This document shows positions 52,945 to 62,681 of a DNA stretch of 64,000 bases, piece after piece (the first letter of the stretch is position 1; each line of letters starts with the position of its first letter). Source of the DNA: Ancylothrix sp. D3o. Lineage in GTDB: Bacteria > Cyanobacteriota > Cyanobacteriia > Cyanobacteriales > Oscillatoriaceae. A program made the translations under genes and the position numbers. The notes under the pieces are model-generated. The model was not told the origin of the DNA. It searched no databases and saw only the letters and a list, made by a program, of their open reading frames with translations. The stretch spans positions 186,001 through 250,000 of the forward strand of contig NZ_JAMXEX010000001.1 in NCBI RefSeq assembly GCF_025370775.1, read 5' to 3'.

Positions 52945-53472
52945 ATGGCAAATAATACAGGAATTTTAGAAAAAATTAAACGCTTAACCGACCAAGAGAA
53001 AGGGGAAATGGTGCAGCGAATTCAGGAAACTTCGATAACGAAATCGGCAAAAGTTTGGACAACCGGAGAAATAGATAAATTACTAACGGCTTTTCAATCT
53101 GCAACTTTGCCGAGAAGTGAGTGGAACCATGAGGCGCATTTAATTGTTGCTTTGTGGTATTTGCAGAATTATCCAGAAACGCAAGCAATCAACCGCATTC
53201 GTTATGGAATTCAAAGATATAACCGCCTTTGTGGCATCAAAACAACAAAGGATAATGGCTATCACGAAACCTTAACGCTGTTCTGGATAAAAATGGTGAG
53301 TTGTTATCTTTTAAAAACTGATCAAGCTCGTTATTTTGAACAAACAGCGAGGAGTTTAATTGAAAACTTGGGAGAGGTTTATTTGCCTTTCAAATATTAC
53401 AGTCGGGAACGATTGTTATCTTGGGAAGCTCGCATAAAGTGGATGGAACCTGATTTGAAAAACTTTGCATAA
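52945..53472 (+). CDS. Unrecognised protein encoded inside the Y RNA-like array
   Basis: 175 residues, SD GGAGGG. After a charged helix (KIKRLTDQEKGEMVQRIQE) the core has a WNHEAHLIVALWYLQNYPET motif, INRIRYGIQRYNRLCGIKTT, and GYHETLTLFWIKMVSCYLLK. The H-x2-H and later G-Y-H-E-T could bind metal. I do not recognise the family. Ends 10 bases before element 6. Confidence 0.75.
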   Translation: MANNTGILEKIKRLTDQEKGEMVQRIQETSITKSAKVWTTGEIDKLLTAFQSATLPRSEWNHEAHLIVALWYLQNYPETQAINRIRYGIQRYNRLCGIKTTKDNGYHETLTLFWIKMVSCYLLKTDQARYFEQTARSLIENLGEVYLPFKYYSRERLLSWEARIKWMEPDLKNFA

Positions 53473-53482
53473 AATGATAGTT

Positions 53483-55057
<1,575 letters not shown>

Positions 55058-55084
55058 GTTTGTGGTGCCGGTTTTTCAAATGAT

Positions 55085-55119
55085 AAAAACCCGGTTTTGT
55101 GAAAGAAACCGGGTTTTTT
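55085..55119 (+). terminator. Intrinsic terminator after the Ro60-like gene
   Basis: AAAAACCCGGTTT pairs with AAACCGGG plus a T-run; ends the Y RNA/Ro60 unit. Confidence 0.85.
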
Positions 55120-55147
55120 CTATCTCTAGTGAATTAGCAGAAAAAAT

Positions 55148-55498
55148 TTATTCCTTATATTCCCATGTGCCCAACTCGCACATATTGACGTTTAACTCTA
55201 CCTTGTCGGTATCATCTGACCATTTTGTGTACATATCATAGGTGCAATCTGTGCGGTCATCCGCAATGATCACAGGGATGGTTTCGCGGGGTGGAACGGG
55301 TTCGCTTAAAATGTTCTCCCCCCAATTTTGCTGGCTGGAAGGATCAACACGAAAATCTACAATGGTTTTGGAGGTGTTGTTAACAAGTTTGAAAACCAAA
55401 TCGTCGGTTTGGGTTTTGGCGCTTTGTGCGGGAATGGCAACTGCGGGGATGGCAATTAAGCCGGCAACCAGTAAACTACGCCATGACTTTTTCAACAT
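55148..55498 (-). CDS. Secreted small protein of an unrecognised family, paralogue 1
   Basis: 116 residues with a signal peptide (SWRSLLVAGLIAIPAVAIPA-QSA). Core: FKLVNNTSKTIVDFRVDPSS, QNWGENIL, PPRETIPVIIADDRTDCTYD and a Cys near the end (NMCELGTWEYKE). Probable beta-rich fold with one disulfide. Paralogue of 55680-55958. Confidence 0.7.
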   Translation of the reverse strand: MLKKSWRSLLVAGLIAIPAVAIPAQSAKTQTDDLVFKLVNNTSKTIVDFRVDPSSQQNWGENILSEPVPPRETIPVIIADDRTDCTYDMYTKWSDDTDKVELNVNMCELGTWEYKE

Positions 55499-55679
55499 AT
55501 TTCAATTCCTCTGAAAGTTCCAAATTTGGGGATTTAATTCAATTAAAACACACTTGTTTGTTTTGTCAAGTCAGGATGGATATTTTTTTCTTTTGCTGAC
55601 ATCTCACTTTCCCCTACTAGAAAATTGGCATCATGTTTTATGCCAACTTTACTAAATAGAAAAGCGGGATTTTTTACTT

Positions 55680-55958
55680 TTACTCGGTGTATTCGTAGCT
55701 TCCGCCATCGCAGACTTCGACGGCTGATTGAATCAGTTCGCCGCGTCCAACAGAACCATCGGGAGCGGGCCCCAAAGTGCCTTTAAAATCATACTTACAA
55801 TCTGGCCGGCCATCATCAATAGTTACTTTTACTGATTCACCCGGCATAAGAGGTTTCCCCTCTAAAATATCTTCTTCCCAGTTATCTACTTGAGGAGGCG
55901 CTGCATAGAACGCTTTCAAGGGGCGGGAAGTTTTATCAACCAAGGTAAAAGTAGCCAC
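55680..55958 (-). CDS. Small protein, paralogue 2 of the preceding family, no signal peptide
   Basis: 92 residues, MATFTLVDKTSRPLKAFYAA, NWEEDILEGKPLMPGES, DDGRPDCKYDFKG and VEVCDGGSYEYTE. The conserved NWxE-IL, DCxYD and C-x5-WEY/YEY positions show it is related to its neighbour, but it begins directly at the domain and would be cytosolic. Function unknown. Confidence 0.7.
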   Translation of the reverse strand: MATFTLVDKTSRPLKAFYAAPPQVDNWEEDILEGKPLMPGESVKVTIDDGRPDCKYDFKGTLGPAPDGSVGRGELIQSAVEVCDGGSYEYTE

Positions 55959-56553
55959 GCTATTGTTTTGTTGTGCTTAAGTATTTGGCAAGCAAAAAGA
56001 CACAACGGGTAAGGCTAAAATACTGCCTTAAGATTGTCTGCAAAGATTTCTTAAACATTTTGTGTTCTTAGTTGAAATGAGAATTCACCAAATTGTAAAA
56101 AAGGTTCCCTAAAAAGATAGTGCTGTCAATTGTATCTGCCTTTAGATAGAGGTGTCAATGGGTAAATTGTTAATCTTTAATGAAGTGTTTGCGAAAAATT
56201 GTCTGCTGTGGAACAACTCAGACTTACGTTGCGTCTTGATGGGATTTATTGTGTTTTATAGCGGTTACCGCACTAAGGAACCGGCGGGATTTTTTTCTCT
56301 AAGTTTTTAGAGCAAAAAACGAGCGATCAAACATCTTTTTGTATTTATTTTGTGAAGATAGAAAAATTTAGGGATTTTTGGGGCCGGCAAAATGGATAAT
56401 GTTTTGGTTCGCTCGGTTAGACTGATGGCAACTGTATTATGCTATAATACAAAAACCCAGACAAAGGACTGGTGATTAGGGACTGGTAACTGGGGAATGC
56501 TCCAATTTTTTTAATCTGGGATGCTAGGTTAATTTTATTGACAAGAAAACAAA
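55959..56553. other. Gap before the kptA cluster
   Basis: About 595 bases without a gene. Near 56440 TATAAT lies about 90-110 bases before kptA and may be its -10 box. It is followed by GGACTGGTGATTAGGGACT, a low-complexity filler repeat. Confidence 0.5.
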
Positions 56554-57102
56554 ATGCTCAGCGAGTCTCGCCTCGTTAAAATAAGTAAATACTTGAGTTA
56601 CCATCTGCGACACGCGCCAGAAAAACTCGGCCTTAAACTTGATGAAGGGGGGTGGGTGCCGGTGTTAGACTTGTTAGAGTCCGCCAAAAAAGATCAGTTT
56701 CCAATTTCCTTAGAAGAGTTAAAACAAGTTGTTGATAAAGATGATAAAAAACGCTATTCCTTTGATTTTACCGACAAGCTGATCCGCGCCAACCAAGGAC
56801 ACAGCATAAAAGTCGATCTACAATTAAAAGAAGCCCTCCCACCGGATATCCTTTATCACGGTACAGGACAGAAAACCGTTGAGTCAATTTTGCATAAAGG
56901 TTTATCCAAAATGTCTCGGCATCACGTTCATTTATCCGCCGATATGGAAACTGCAAAAAAAGTAGGAAAACGTCACGGTAAACCGGTTATTTTAGCAGTT
57001 GATGCTCAAACTATGTACAAAGCCGGATATCCTTTTTACTGTTCAGATAATGGAGTTTGGTTAGTCGAAAGCGTCCCCCCAGAGTATTTGCAACTTATCT
57101 GA
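56554..57102 (+). CDS. kptA: RNA 2'-phosphotransferase (Tpt1/KptA)
   Basis: 182 residues. The N-terminal winged helix has SKYLSYHLRHAPEKLGLKLD and the C-terminal ADP-ribosyltransferase-like domain has ILYHGTGQKTVESILHKGLS and RHHVHLS. It uses NAD+ to remove the 2'-phosphate left by some RNA ligation pathways. Most bacteria with kptA lack introns needing it, so repair or NAD-linked roles are suggested. First of a run of co-directional genes. Confidence 0.95.
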   Translation: MLSESRLVKISKYLSYHLRHAPEKLGLKLDEGGWVPVLDLLESAKKDQFPISLEELKQVVDKDDKKRYSFDFTDKLIRANQGHSIKVDLQLKEALPPDILYHGTGQKTVESILHKGLSKMSRHHVHLSADMETAKKVGKRHGKPVILAVDAQTMYKAGYPFYCSDNGVWLVESVPPEYLQLI

Positions 57103-57171
57103 ATAACCAGGAAAAGCTGTTTGTTTAAAGTTCTTATTTTTTTGCTAAAATAACCGTAAAAAAAGGAAACT

Positions 57172-58377
57172 ATGACCCAGGGATTTTTTGGAAACGACGA
57201 CAAAAACCTGCAAAACAACCCGCAAAGTAAAGGATTGCTGGGGGCCGGTTGGCGGCCTTTAACCCGACAGTTAGACTGGGAGTATTTATCACATCTGATG
57301 GTAAATGACACCTGGGAACTTTCCCAAAAAACAATGGATATGTTTAGCGATATAGCCGATGCTTTAGGGCGACACCAATACGCTTGGTGGGCGAATATTT
57401 TAAACGTTTTTTCTGAAAACACCCGCTACCACTTAGATGAATTCTGGAACTATATCACCCCCGAACCGGCATCCCCAGACTATCGGTATAAAGACGTTTT
57501 AAGCGTAGAAACCCCGGTGGTACAAATTGTTAGCCGCAACAATATTCCCATTGATTACGTCCTCAACAAACTCCAAGAAATTACGGTTTTAAAAATTTTG
57601 GAAATTTTGGGGAAACCCACCATCATCACTCAATATTATTTGGAGCGATATTTCTACTATCCCGTCGAGCGATTTGTAAATTGGGAACGTTTAGAAACCA
57701 TCGGCACCATATTTGCTTATTGGTCAAAAGATCAAGTTTGGCTGCAAATTGATCGCTATGATCGCGGACGCCGGCAATACACACTAATTGGCAAAAACTT
57801 AGCCCCTTTGATCAACAAATCTACCTATAATCTGGCAGTAATTCTCAGCGGTTATAAAAGCCGAGTTGGACAAATTAACAGCCAATATCCCCTGCGCTCA
57901 TTTCCCGCAGATATTCAAAGCTTTAGCGATAGTATCCAGCAGGCAATTCTTGACCAAAACCAATTAGCTGTACTTGTCTATGGAGACCCCGGCACCGGCA
58001 AAACTGTCTGGACTCAAGCTGTCGCCAAAGAAATTTTAGTTCCTCTGGGATTTGTGATTTTCATCCTCGATCACGATGCTGTTGAAAACTTCGTTCCTCC
58101 CACTTATTTAGAGCGAATTTGCATCATTATCAACGAAGCCGATAACTTAGCTCAAGATCGTGGTAGTACCGCCGCTATGGGCAATACCAAAACTGAGCAT
58201 ATTTTAAGCTTGTTGGATGGAACGCTTTATCAAAGTGTCATTGATGAAAAAGGCATTCAATCTCAACAAAAGTTTGTCATTTTAATGACTTGTAACACCA
58301 CAGAAAGACTCGATCCTGCCGTTTTACGAAAAGGTCGCGTTGATTTCACCTATGAATTTACCCATCGCTTTGTGTAA
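57172..58377 (+). CDS. AAA+ ATPase of the kptA cluster
   Basis: 401 residues. A unique N-terminal 260 residues (helical and aromatic, e.g. DTWELSQKTMDMFSDIADAL) precede a AAA+ module: Walker A VYGDPGTGKTVW (about residue 270), Walker B ICIIINEADN, sensor 1 ILMTCNTTERLDPAVLRKGR with the Arg finger. The classical AAA type (FtsH/BCS1-like core) suggests remodelling of a protein or RNP. Partner likely among its neighbours. Confidence 0.85.
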   Translation: MTQGFFGNDDKNLQNNPQSKGLLGAGWRPLTRQLDWEYLSHLMVNDTWELSQKTMDMFSDIADALGRHQYAWWANILNVFSENTRYHLDEFWNYITPEPASPDYRYKDVLSVETPVVQIVSRNNIPIDYVLNKLQEITVLKILEILGKPTIITQYYLERYFYYPVERFVNWERLETIGTIFAYWSKDQVWLQIDRYDRGRRQYTLIGKNLAPLINKSTYNLAVILSGYKSRVGQINSQYPLRSFPADIQSFSDSIQQAILDQNQLAVLVYGDPGTGKTVWTQAVAKEILVPLGFVIFILDHDAVENFVPPTYLERICIIINEADNLAQDRGSTAAMGNTKTEHILSLLDGTLYQSVIDEKGIQSQQKFVILMTCNTTERLDPAVLRKGRVDFTYEFTHRFV

Positions 58378-58605
58378 TTAAAACAACGTTTTTCTCCGCA
58401 AAGAAAAATATCCTCAAACCTTGGGTGCGCTTCTCACCGCACCCCTCCTCTGGTAAAACATAATCCCCCCACGCACCCAGAATACCGCCAAAAAATGATA
58501 TAACACTAGGTTATAAGGCTTCCCGCCTACCGGCACCGGTATTCACTTCAACGCTATCAAGCTACTGGAAATTGTCAGGTAGCGAAAACATAAGGGGATG
58601 ATTGT

Positions 58606-59313
58606 ATGGCAAAAGATTTTTCAAAAAAACGCTCAGACCGCTTTGGAATCACCCCCCAATCATTTTTAGAAGATTTTCGTGGAAAAGATCCAAGTACCAG
58701 GCGATATTTACTCAACACGATGACTTTGTTTGCGAGTATCTCCCCCGAACAACAGCATCAAATTTTAAATGACCTCATCCAATCGGAACTGTTTATTTTA
58801 GCAGAAAAAACCGAGAGATATATGTATGATAATATTAAAGTAATTCTAAGCAAATTTGATATCGATAAAAAACTCAACAAAAAAGATATTGCCGAATATT
58901 ATTACCGCTATTACCTAATCACTGGCGCTATCCCCGAAAAACTCACCGCTGAATTTCTGAAAATTCTTGTCAATTTTGTTTTGGGAATAGAAATCAGCAA
59001 AATGCTATTTTTAATGAGCTTTGTCGAACAGCAGAGATTTTTTGAAATCCAAGGCAACTACTCCACACAAGTCGTCTTATTTTATCGCTATATTCGGCCT
59101 ATTCGCGCTAAACTCATCAAAGAAAAAGTCATTAACCGCGATTTAATTGGTCATTATTATTATAACCGGCCTTGGCTCGGAGAACATCAACTTTTAGATT
59201 ATATTTTTGACTTATTTACTTTAGAAAAAGTCATTTTTCTAGGAAGCTGCGCTCAAAACTTTACTTTTGAAAATGAGTATATTTATAAAGCCCCGGATCA
59301 TTTGGATGAGTAG
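58606..59313 (+). CDS. Unrecognised protein in the kptA cluster
   Basis: 235 residues, helical and aromatic-rich: DRFGITPQSFLEDFRGKDPS, STRRYLLNTMTLFASISPEQ, EYYYRYYLITGAIPEKLT. No signal or membrane helix and no catalytic motif. It has its own 228-base upstream gap. I do not recognise it. Confidence 0.65.
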   Translation: MAKDFSKKRSDRFGITPQSFLEDFRGKDPSTRRYLLNTMTLFASISPEQQHQILNDLIQSELFILAEKTERYMYDNIKVILSKFDIDKKLNKKDIAEYYYRYYLITGAIPEKLTAEFLKILVNFVLGIEISKMLFLMSFVEQQRFFEIQGNYSTQVVLFYRYIRPIRAKLIKEKVINRDLIGHYYYNRPWLGEHQLLDYIFDLFTLEKVIFLGSCAQNFTFENEYIYKAPDHLDE

Positions 59314-59343
59314 CCCATTTTAACTTACCTCAAAAGGCAAAAT

Positions 59344-60255
59344 ATGAAAAAAATTCAGCAAATTATCAACCAAATTGCCGCAGAAGAAAACCAACTACTG
59401 AAAACTCAATTTCTTGCCCCCTGCGTGCTCGGCGGACAATTGCGGACAAAAGTAGCAGGAATGATGTACACTTTTACTCCCAAACCCCGCAACTTTGAAG
59501 GCTGGGGAATTTTTCAACCGGCCTCCCCCAAGCAAGCAAAACTCATCGAACAAGCCAGCCTCCCTGAAATAGGAGAATACCTAGAAAAATTTACCCCAAT
59601 TCGTTTATTTTTAGCTCATGTTTTGCGTGAGCAAACAAATAATGTTTTGCGTGAGCAAACAAATAACGTTTTGCCTCAGCAAACAAATAATGTTTTGCGT
59701 GAGCAAACGTGGCTGGCTTATCCTGTTAACGAGTCCGATATGCAGCAGCGCACCGGCATTCTTAAACCCGTCCCCGTTTATCTAGTCAGCGATGGCGCAG
59801 CATTTGAGACAATTATTGCGCGCTGGGATGGCAAAAACTTCTGGTATGAAGACACCGACCGCCGCGCCGAAATTGAGCCGGTAGAACACTTAAAAAACGC
59901 CCTCAAAAACGTCATTTCTCCCAAACAAATACGTTTCAAAGGCATGACCCCAGAAATGCGAATTGTCTATGAATTAGTCGCCCAAAAAACCCCAGAATTT
60001 CAAGCAGAATTCCAACAAGAGCGAGATGAAAAACGCCTCAAAGAAGCCTTAAAAATGGGTGGAGGAACCTTGCAAGAATTCCGCGAACGCCCCGATTATT
60101 GGCTCGTAGAATGGACAACCGGCACCGGCGAACGTCACAGCAGCGCCATTTCTAAAACCGACCTCACCGTTATCAGCGCCGGCATTTGTTTAAGCGGAGA
60201 AGATCGTAAGTTTGACTTGCAATCTTTAGTAGGAATAGTTGAATACGCAGATTAG
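59344..60255 (+). CDS. Unrecognised protein with internal 8-residue repeats
   Basis: 303 residues. FLAPCVLGGQLRTKVAGMMY and RNFEGWGIFQPASPKQAKLI define an N-terminal domain; WLAYPVNESDMQQRTGIL and VYLVSDGAAFETIIARWDGK, WYEDTDRRAEIEP follow. A tandem NVLREQTN octapeptide (four copies, residues about 92-122) is inserted in the first domain, encoded by a 24-base DNA repeat. The C-terminus VGIVEYAD is conserved-looking. Function unknown. Confidence 0.7.
   Translation: MKKIQQIINQIAAEENQLLKTQFLAPCVLGGQLRTKVAGMMYTFTPKPRNFEGWGIFQPASPKQAKLIEQASLPEIGEYLEKFTPIRLFLAHVLREQTNNVLREQTNNVLPQQTNNVLREQTWLAYPVNESDMQQRTGILKPVPVYLVSDGAAFETIIARWDGKNFWYEDTDRRAEIEPVEHLKNALKNVISPKQIRFKGMTPEMRIVYELVAQKTPEFQAEFQQERDEKRLKEALKMGGGTLQEFRERPDYWLVEWTTGTGERHSSAISKTDLTVISAGICLSGEDRKFDLQSLVGIVEYAD
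59617..59709 (+). repeat. Four tandem 24-base units inside a coding region
   Basis: Unit core TTTTGCGTGAGCAAAC with small changes (one copy CCTCAG); each unit is itself a TTTGC/GCAAA hairpin. The frame is kept. Confidence 0.8.
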
Positions 60256-60279
60256 CCCTTTGACAAAATCAAAATTCCC

Positions 60280-60912
60280 ATGTCAATTTTTTTGCACGAA
60301 CAAATTTACAGAACCCCGGAAGTCATGGCGAAAATTAAAAAACTACCCGTGACAATTTGTGGAGCCGGTGCATTAGGAGCAAACCTTACAGAAAACCTAG
60401 CAAGAACCGGTTTTTCTAACCTCAAAATCATCGACAGAGATCGCATAGAAGAGCGAAATCTTTCCACCCAACCCTATTATCGCTCAGATATTGGCGCATT
60501 CAAAGCCAAAATTCTCAGCAACAGCCTCTATCGCGCCTTGGGGTTAAAAATGGAGGTACAAACCAAAGAATTAACCGCAGAAAATGCAGCCCAACTCATC
60601 GCCAAACCCAGCTTAGTTATCGATACTTTTGATAACAGCATCTCCCGCCAAACCGTAAAAGATTATTGTGTAGCAGCAAACCTTGATTGCTTGCACATTG
60701 GTTTAGCATCAGATTATGCCGAGGTTATTTGGAATCAAAATTATCGCGTTCCCTCTCCCGTCAATGATGATGTCTGTGATTATCCCTTAGCCAGAAACCT
60801 AGTGTTATTGGCTGTGGCTGTCGCATCTGAAATTATTATTAAATTTGCAGCCACCGGCACCCAAGAAAGTTTTACAATAACACTAGGCGATTTTACCATT
60901 CAACCTTTTTGA
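60280..60912 (+). CDS. ThiF/E1-like Rossmann protein, minimal
   Basis: 210 residues. VTICGAGALGANLTENLA (nucleotide motif), LKIIDRDRIEERNLSTQPYY (E1 D-x-D-x-V/I and N-x-x-x-Q) and DIGAFKAKI (conserved Lys) are ThiF/MoeB/E1-type. In classical E1s the motif is N-L-N-R-Q; here the arginine is replaced (NLSTQ). DTFDNSISRQTVKDYC matches the second acidic motif. No C-x-x-C zinc site or extra Cys domain. It would adenylate a Ubl C-terminus such as that at 50700-50900 (inference). 24 bases after the previous gene. Confidence 0.82.
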   Translation: MSIFLHEQIYRTPEVMAKIKKLPVTICGAGALGANLTENLARTGFSNLKIIDRDRIEERNLSTQPYYRSDIGAFKAKILSNSLYRALGLKMEVQTKELTAENAAQLIAKPSLVIDTFDNSISRQTVKDYCVAANLDCLHIGLASDYAEVIWNQNYRVPSPVNDDVCDYPLARNLVLLAVAVASEIIIKFAATGTQESFTITLGDFTIQPF

Positions 60913-60928
60913 AAGAACGCAGGATATC

Positions 60929-61504
60929 ATGTCAAAAGTTGATGAAATCTTAGAATTTTGGTTTGGCAAATCTTCGGATTCTAACTATGGCAAACGTCGA
61001 GAAATATGGTTCACAAAAGATCCGTTGTTTGATGAAGAACTACGCAACCGATTTTATACAGATTATCAATTAGCCACCACCGGCTCACTCGATACCTGGC
61101 AAGACTCACCGCGCAGTTGTTTAGCTTTAATTCTGTTGTTAGATCAAATTCCCCGCAATATATTTCGCGGACAAATTGAGGCATTTGGCACTGATTTTAA
61201 AGCCGTTGTTGCTGCTCAAAATGCCATTGAAAAAGGCTTTGATAAAGAAATGCTGCCGGTGGAGAGATGGTTTATTTATTTACCCTTTGAACATAGCGAA
61301 AATATGGAACATCAACGCCGGTGTATAGAATTGTTTGAGGCGTTAAAAGACGACCCCGAAAGTGGTTATGCCATTGATTATGCCATTCAGCATTTTAAAA
61401 TAATGGAACGTTTTGGCCGGTTTCCTCACCGCAATGCCATTTTGGGCCGAGAAAGCACCCCCGAAGAAATTGAATTTTTACAACAAGAAAACTCATCTTT
61501 TTAG
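60929..61504 (+). CDS. DUF924 family protein
   Basis: 191 residues: ILEFWFGKSSDSNYGKRREI, LALILLLDQIPRNIFRGQIE, FIYLPFEHSENMEHQRRCIE and ERFGRFPHRNAILGRES. A helical family common in bacteria, function unknown. 16 bases after the E1-like gene, so probably the last of the operon, but it is a housekeeping-type gene. Confidence 0.88.
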   Translation: MSKVDEILEFWFGKSSDSNYGKRREIWFTKDPLFDEELRNRFYTDYQLATTGSLDTWQDSPRSCLALILLLDQIPRNIFRGQIEAFGTDFKAVVAAQNAIEKGFDKEMLPVERWFIYLPFEHSENMEHQRRCIELFEALKDDPESGYAIDYAIQHFKIMERFGRFPHRNAILGRESTPEEIEFLQQENSSF

Positions 61505-61603
61505 TGGGGCGGGCATCTTGCCTTGACATATCTATAGGGGGCATATTTTGGCATATTTACAGGAGGGATATTTATAGCGGGCAAGATGCCCGCTCCACTA
61601 TAG
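61503..61603. repeat. Long inverted dispersed element
   Basis: AGTGGGGCGGGCATCTTGCC near 61503 is complementary to GGCAAGATGCCCGCTCCACT near 61585-61603, enclosing a TATA-rich loop. It can act as a terminator for both converging genes. Confidence 0.65.
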
Positions 61604-61641
61604 GTTTTAAACCAGAAATGTATTCATCCCACCGATGAAAT

Positions 61642-62568
61642 TTAAGCCCCTTTCAAAATATCCTCAAGGGCCGGTTTTACAGTGGAATACTGATACTTAA
61701 AACCGCCATTTAATGCACGTTTTGGTAACACTTGTTGCCCCTCCAAAACCACCTGAGCAGCATCACCCAACAACATCTCTAAAGCAAAATCAGGCACCGG
61801 CAACCATGAAGGCCGGTTCATCACGTCTCCCATCACCTTACAAAAATCATTCATCCGTACAGGATTAGGTGCCGTCGCATTAAATACCCCTTCAAATTGG
61901 GGATTTTTTAATGCCTCAATCATCAAATTTACCAAATCATCGCGGTGAATCCAAGAAAACCACTGCCGGCCACTTCCCAACGGCCCACCGGCATACATTT
62001 TAAACGGCAACAACATTTTTGCCACCGCACCTCCCATCCCCAAAACAATCCCCGTCCGCAAAATAACTAAACGAGTTCCTGTCTGTTTTACCTTTTGAGC
62101 TTCTGTTTCCCAAGCCGTGCAAACTTGTGCCAAAAAATCATTTCCAGCAGCGCTATTTTCATCAAACGTTGCTGTTTCACTCGCCCCATAATATCCTATC
62201 GCCGAAGCATTAACTAAAACCGAAGGTTTCTGCTGTGCTTTAGCAATCGCTTCTACAATTTTTTGCGTCCCAAGTTGACGACTTTCAATAATTTCTTGTT
62301 TGCGGGCCGGTGTCCAGCGTTCCTCAGCAATCGGCGCCCCCGCCAAATTTACCACCCCATCGCACCCAGAAATCGCATTCTGCCATTCCCCCGACTGCTT
62401 GGGATCATAAACCACCACCTCAACATTAGGAAACGCTTGCGCCGGAAAATATTTCCGTCCCCGTTCTGCATCCCGCGTTAACGCCACAACTTGATGCCCT
62501 TCTCCCTGCAATCTCTCAACCAATCGCGTCCCAACAAAGCCGGTGGCCCCTGTAATTGCTACTTTCAT
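61642..62568 (-). CDS. NAD-dependent epimerase/dehydratase (TIGR01777/YfcH family)
   Basis: 308 residues; Rossmann motif ITGATGFVGTRLVERLQG (residues 4-21), AGAPIAEERWTPARKQEIIE, ASAIGYYGASET and the active-site-like WFSWIHRDDLVNL. A SDR extended family related to YfcH; function in cyanobacteria unclear, sometimes linked to cell division (SulA-like). ATG at 62568. Confidence 0.85.
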   Translation of the reverse strand: MKVAITGATGFVGTRLVERLQGEGHQVVALTRDAERGRKYFPAQAFPNVEVVVYDPKQSGEWQNAISGCDGVVNLAGAPIAEERWTPARKQEIIESRQLGTQKIVEAIAKAQQKPSVLVNASAIGYYGASETATFDENSAAGNDFLAQVCTAWETEAQKVKQTGTRLVILRTGIVLGMGGAVAKMLLPFKMYAGGPLGSGRQWFSWIHRDDLVNLMIEALKNPQFEGVFNATAPNPVRMNDFCKVMGDVMNRPSWLPVPDFALEMLLGDAAQVVLEGQQVLPKRALNGGFKYQYSTVKPALEDILKGA

Positions 62569-62681
62569 AACTTTTGCTTTACTTAACGTTTCTTAATATT
62601 CTACCGTCAATAGGGCATTAGGCAGGAGGCAACTATGAAGAATAAATACCTTTGTTAGAATAAAAATTTGAGGATAAACCC

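Noticed and set aside
56554-60912. A PRTRC plasmid-type system
   Set aside because: The E1-like and possible Ubl genes recall it, but no ParB, JAB or other PRTRC genes can be identified in the window.
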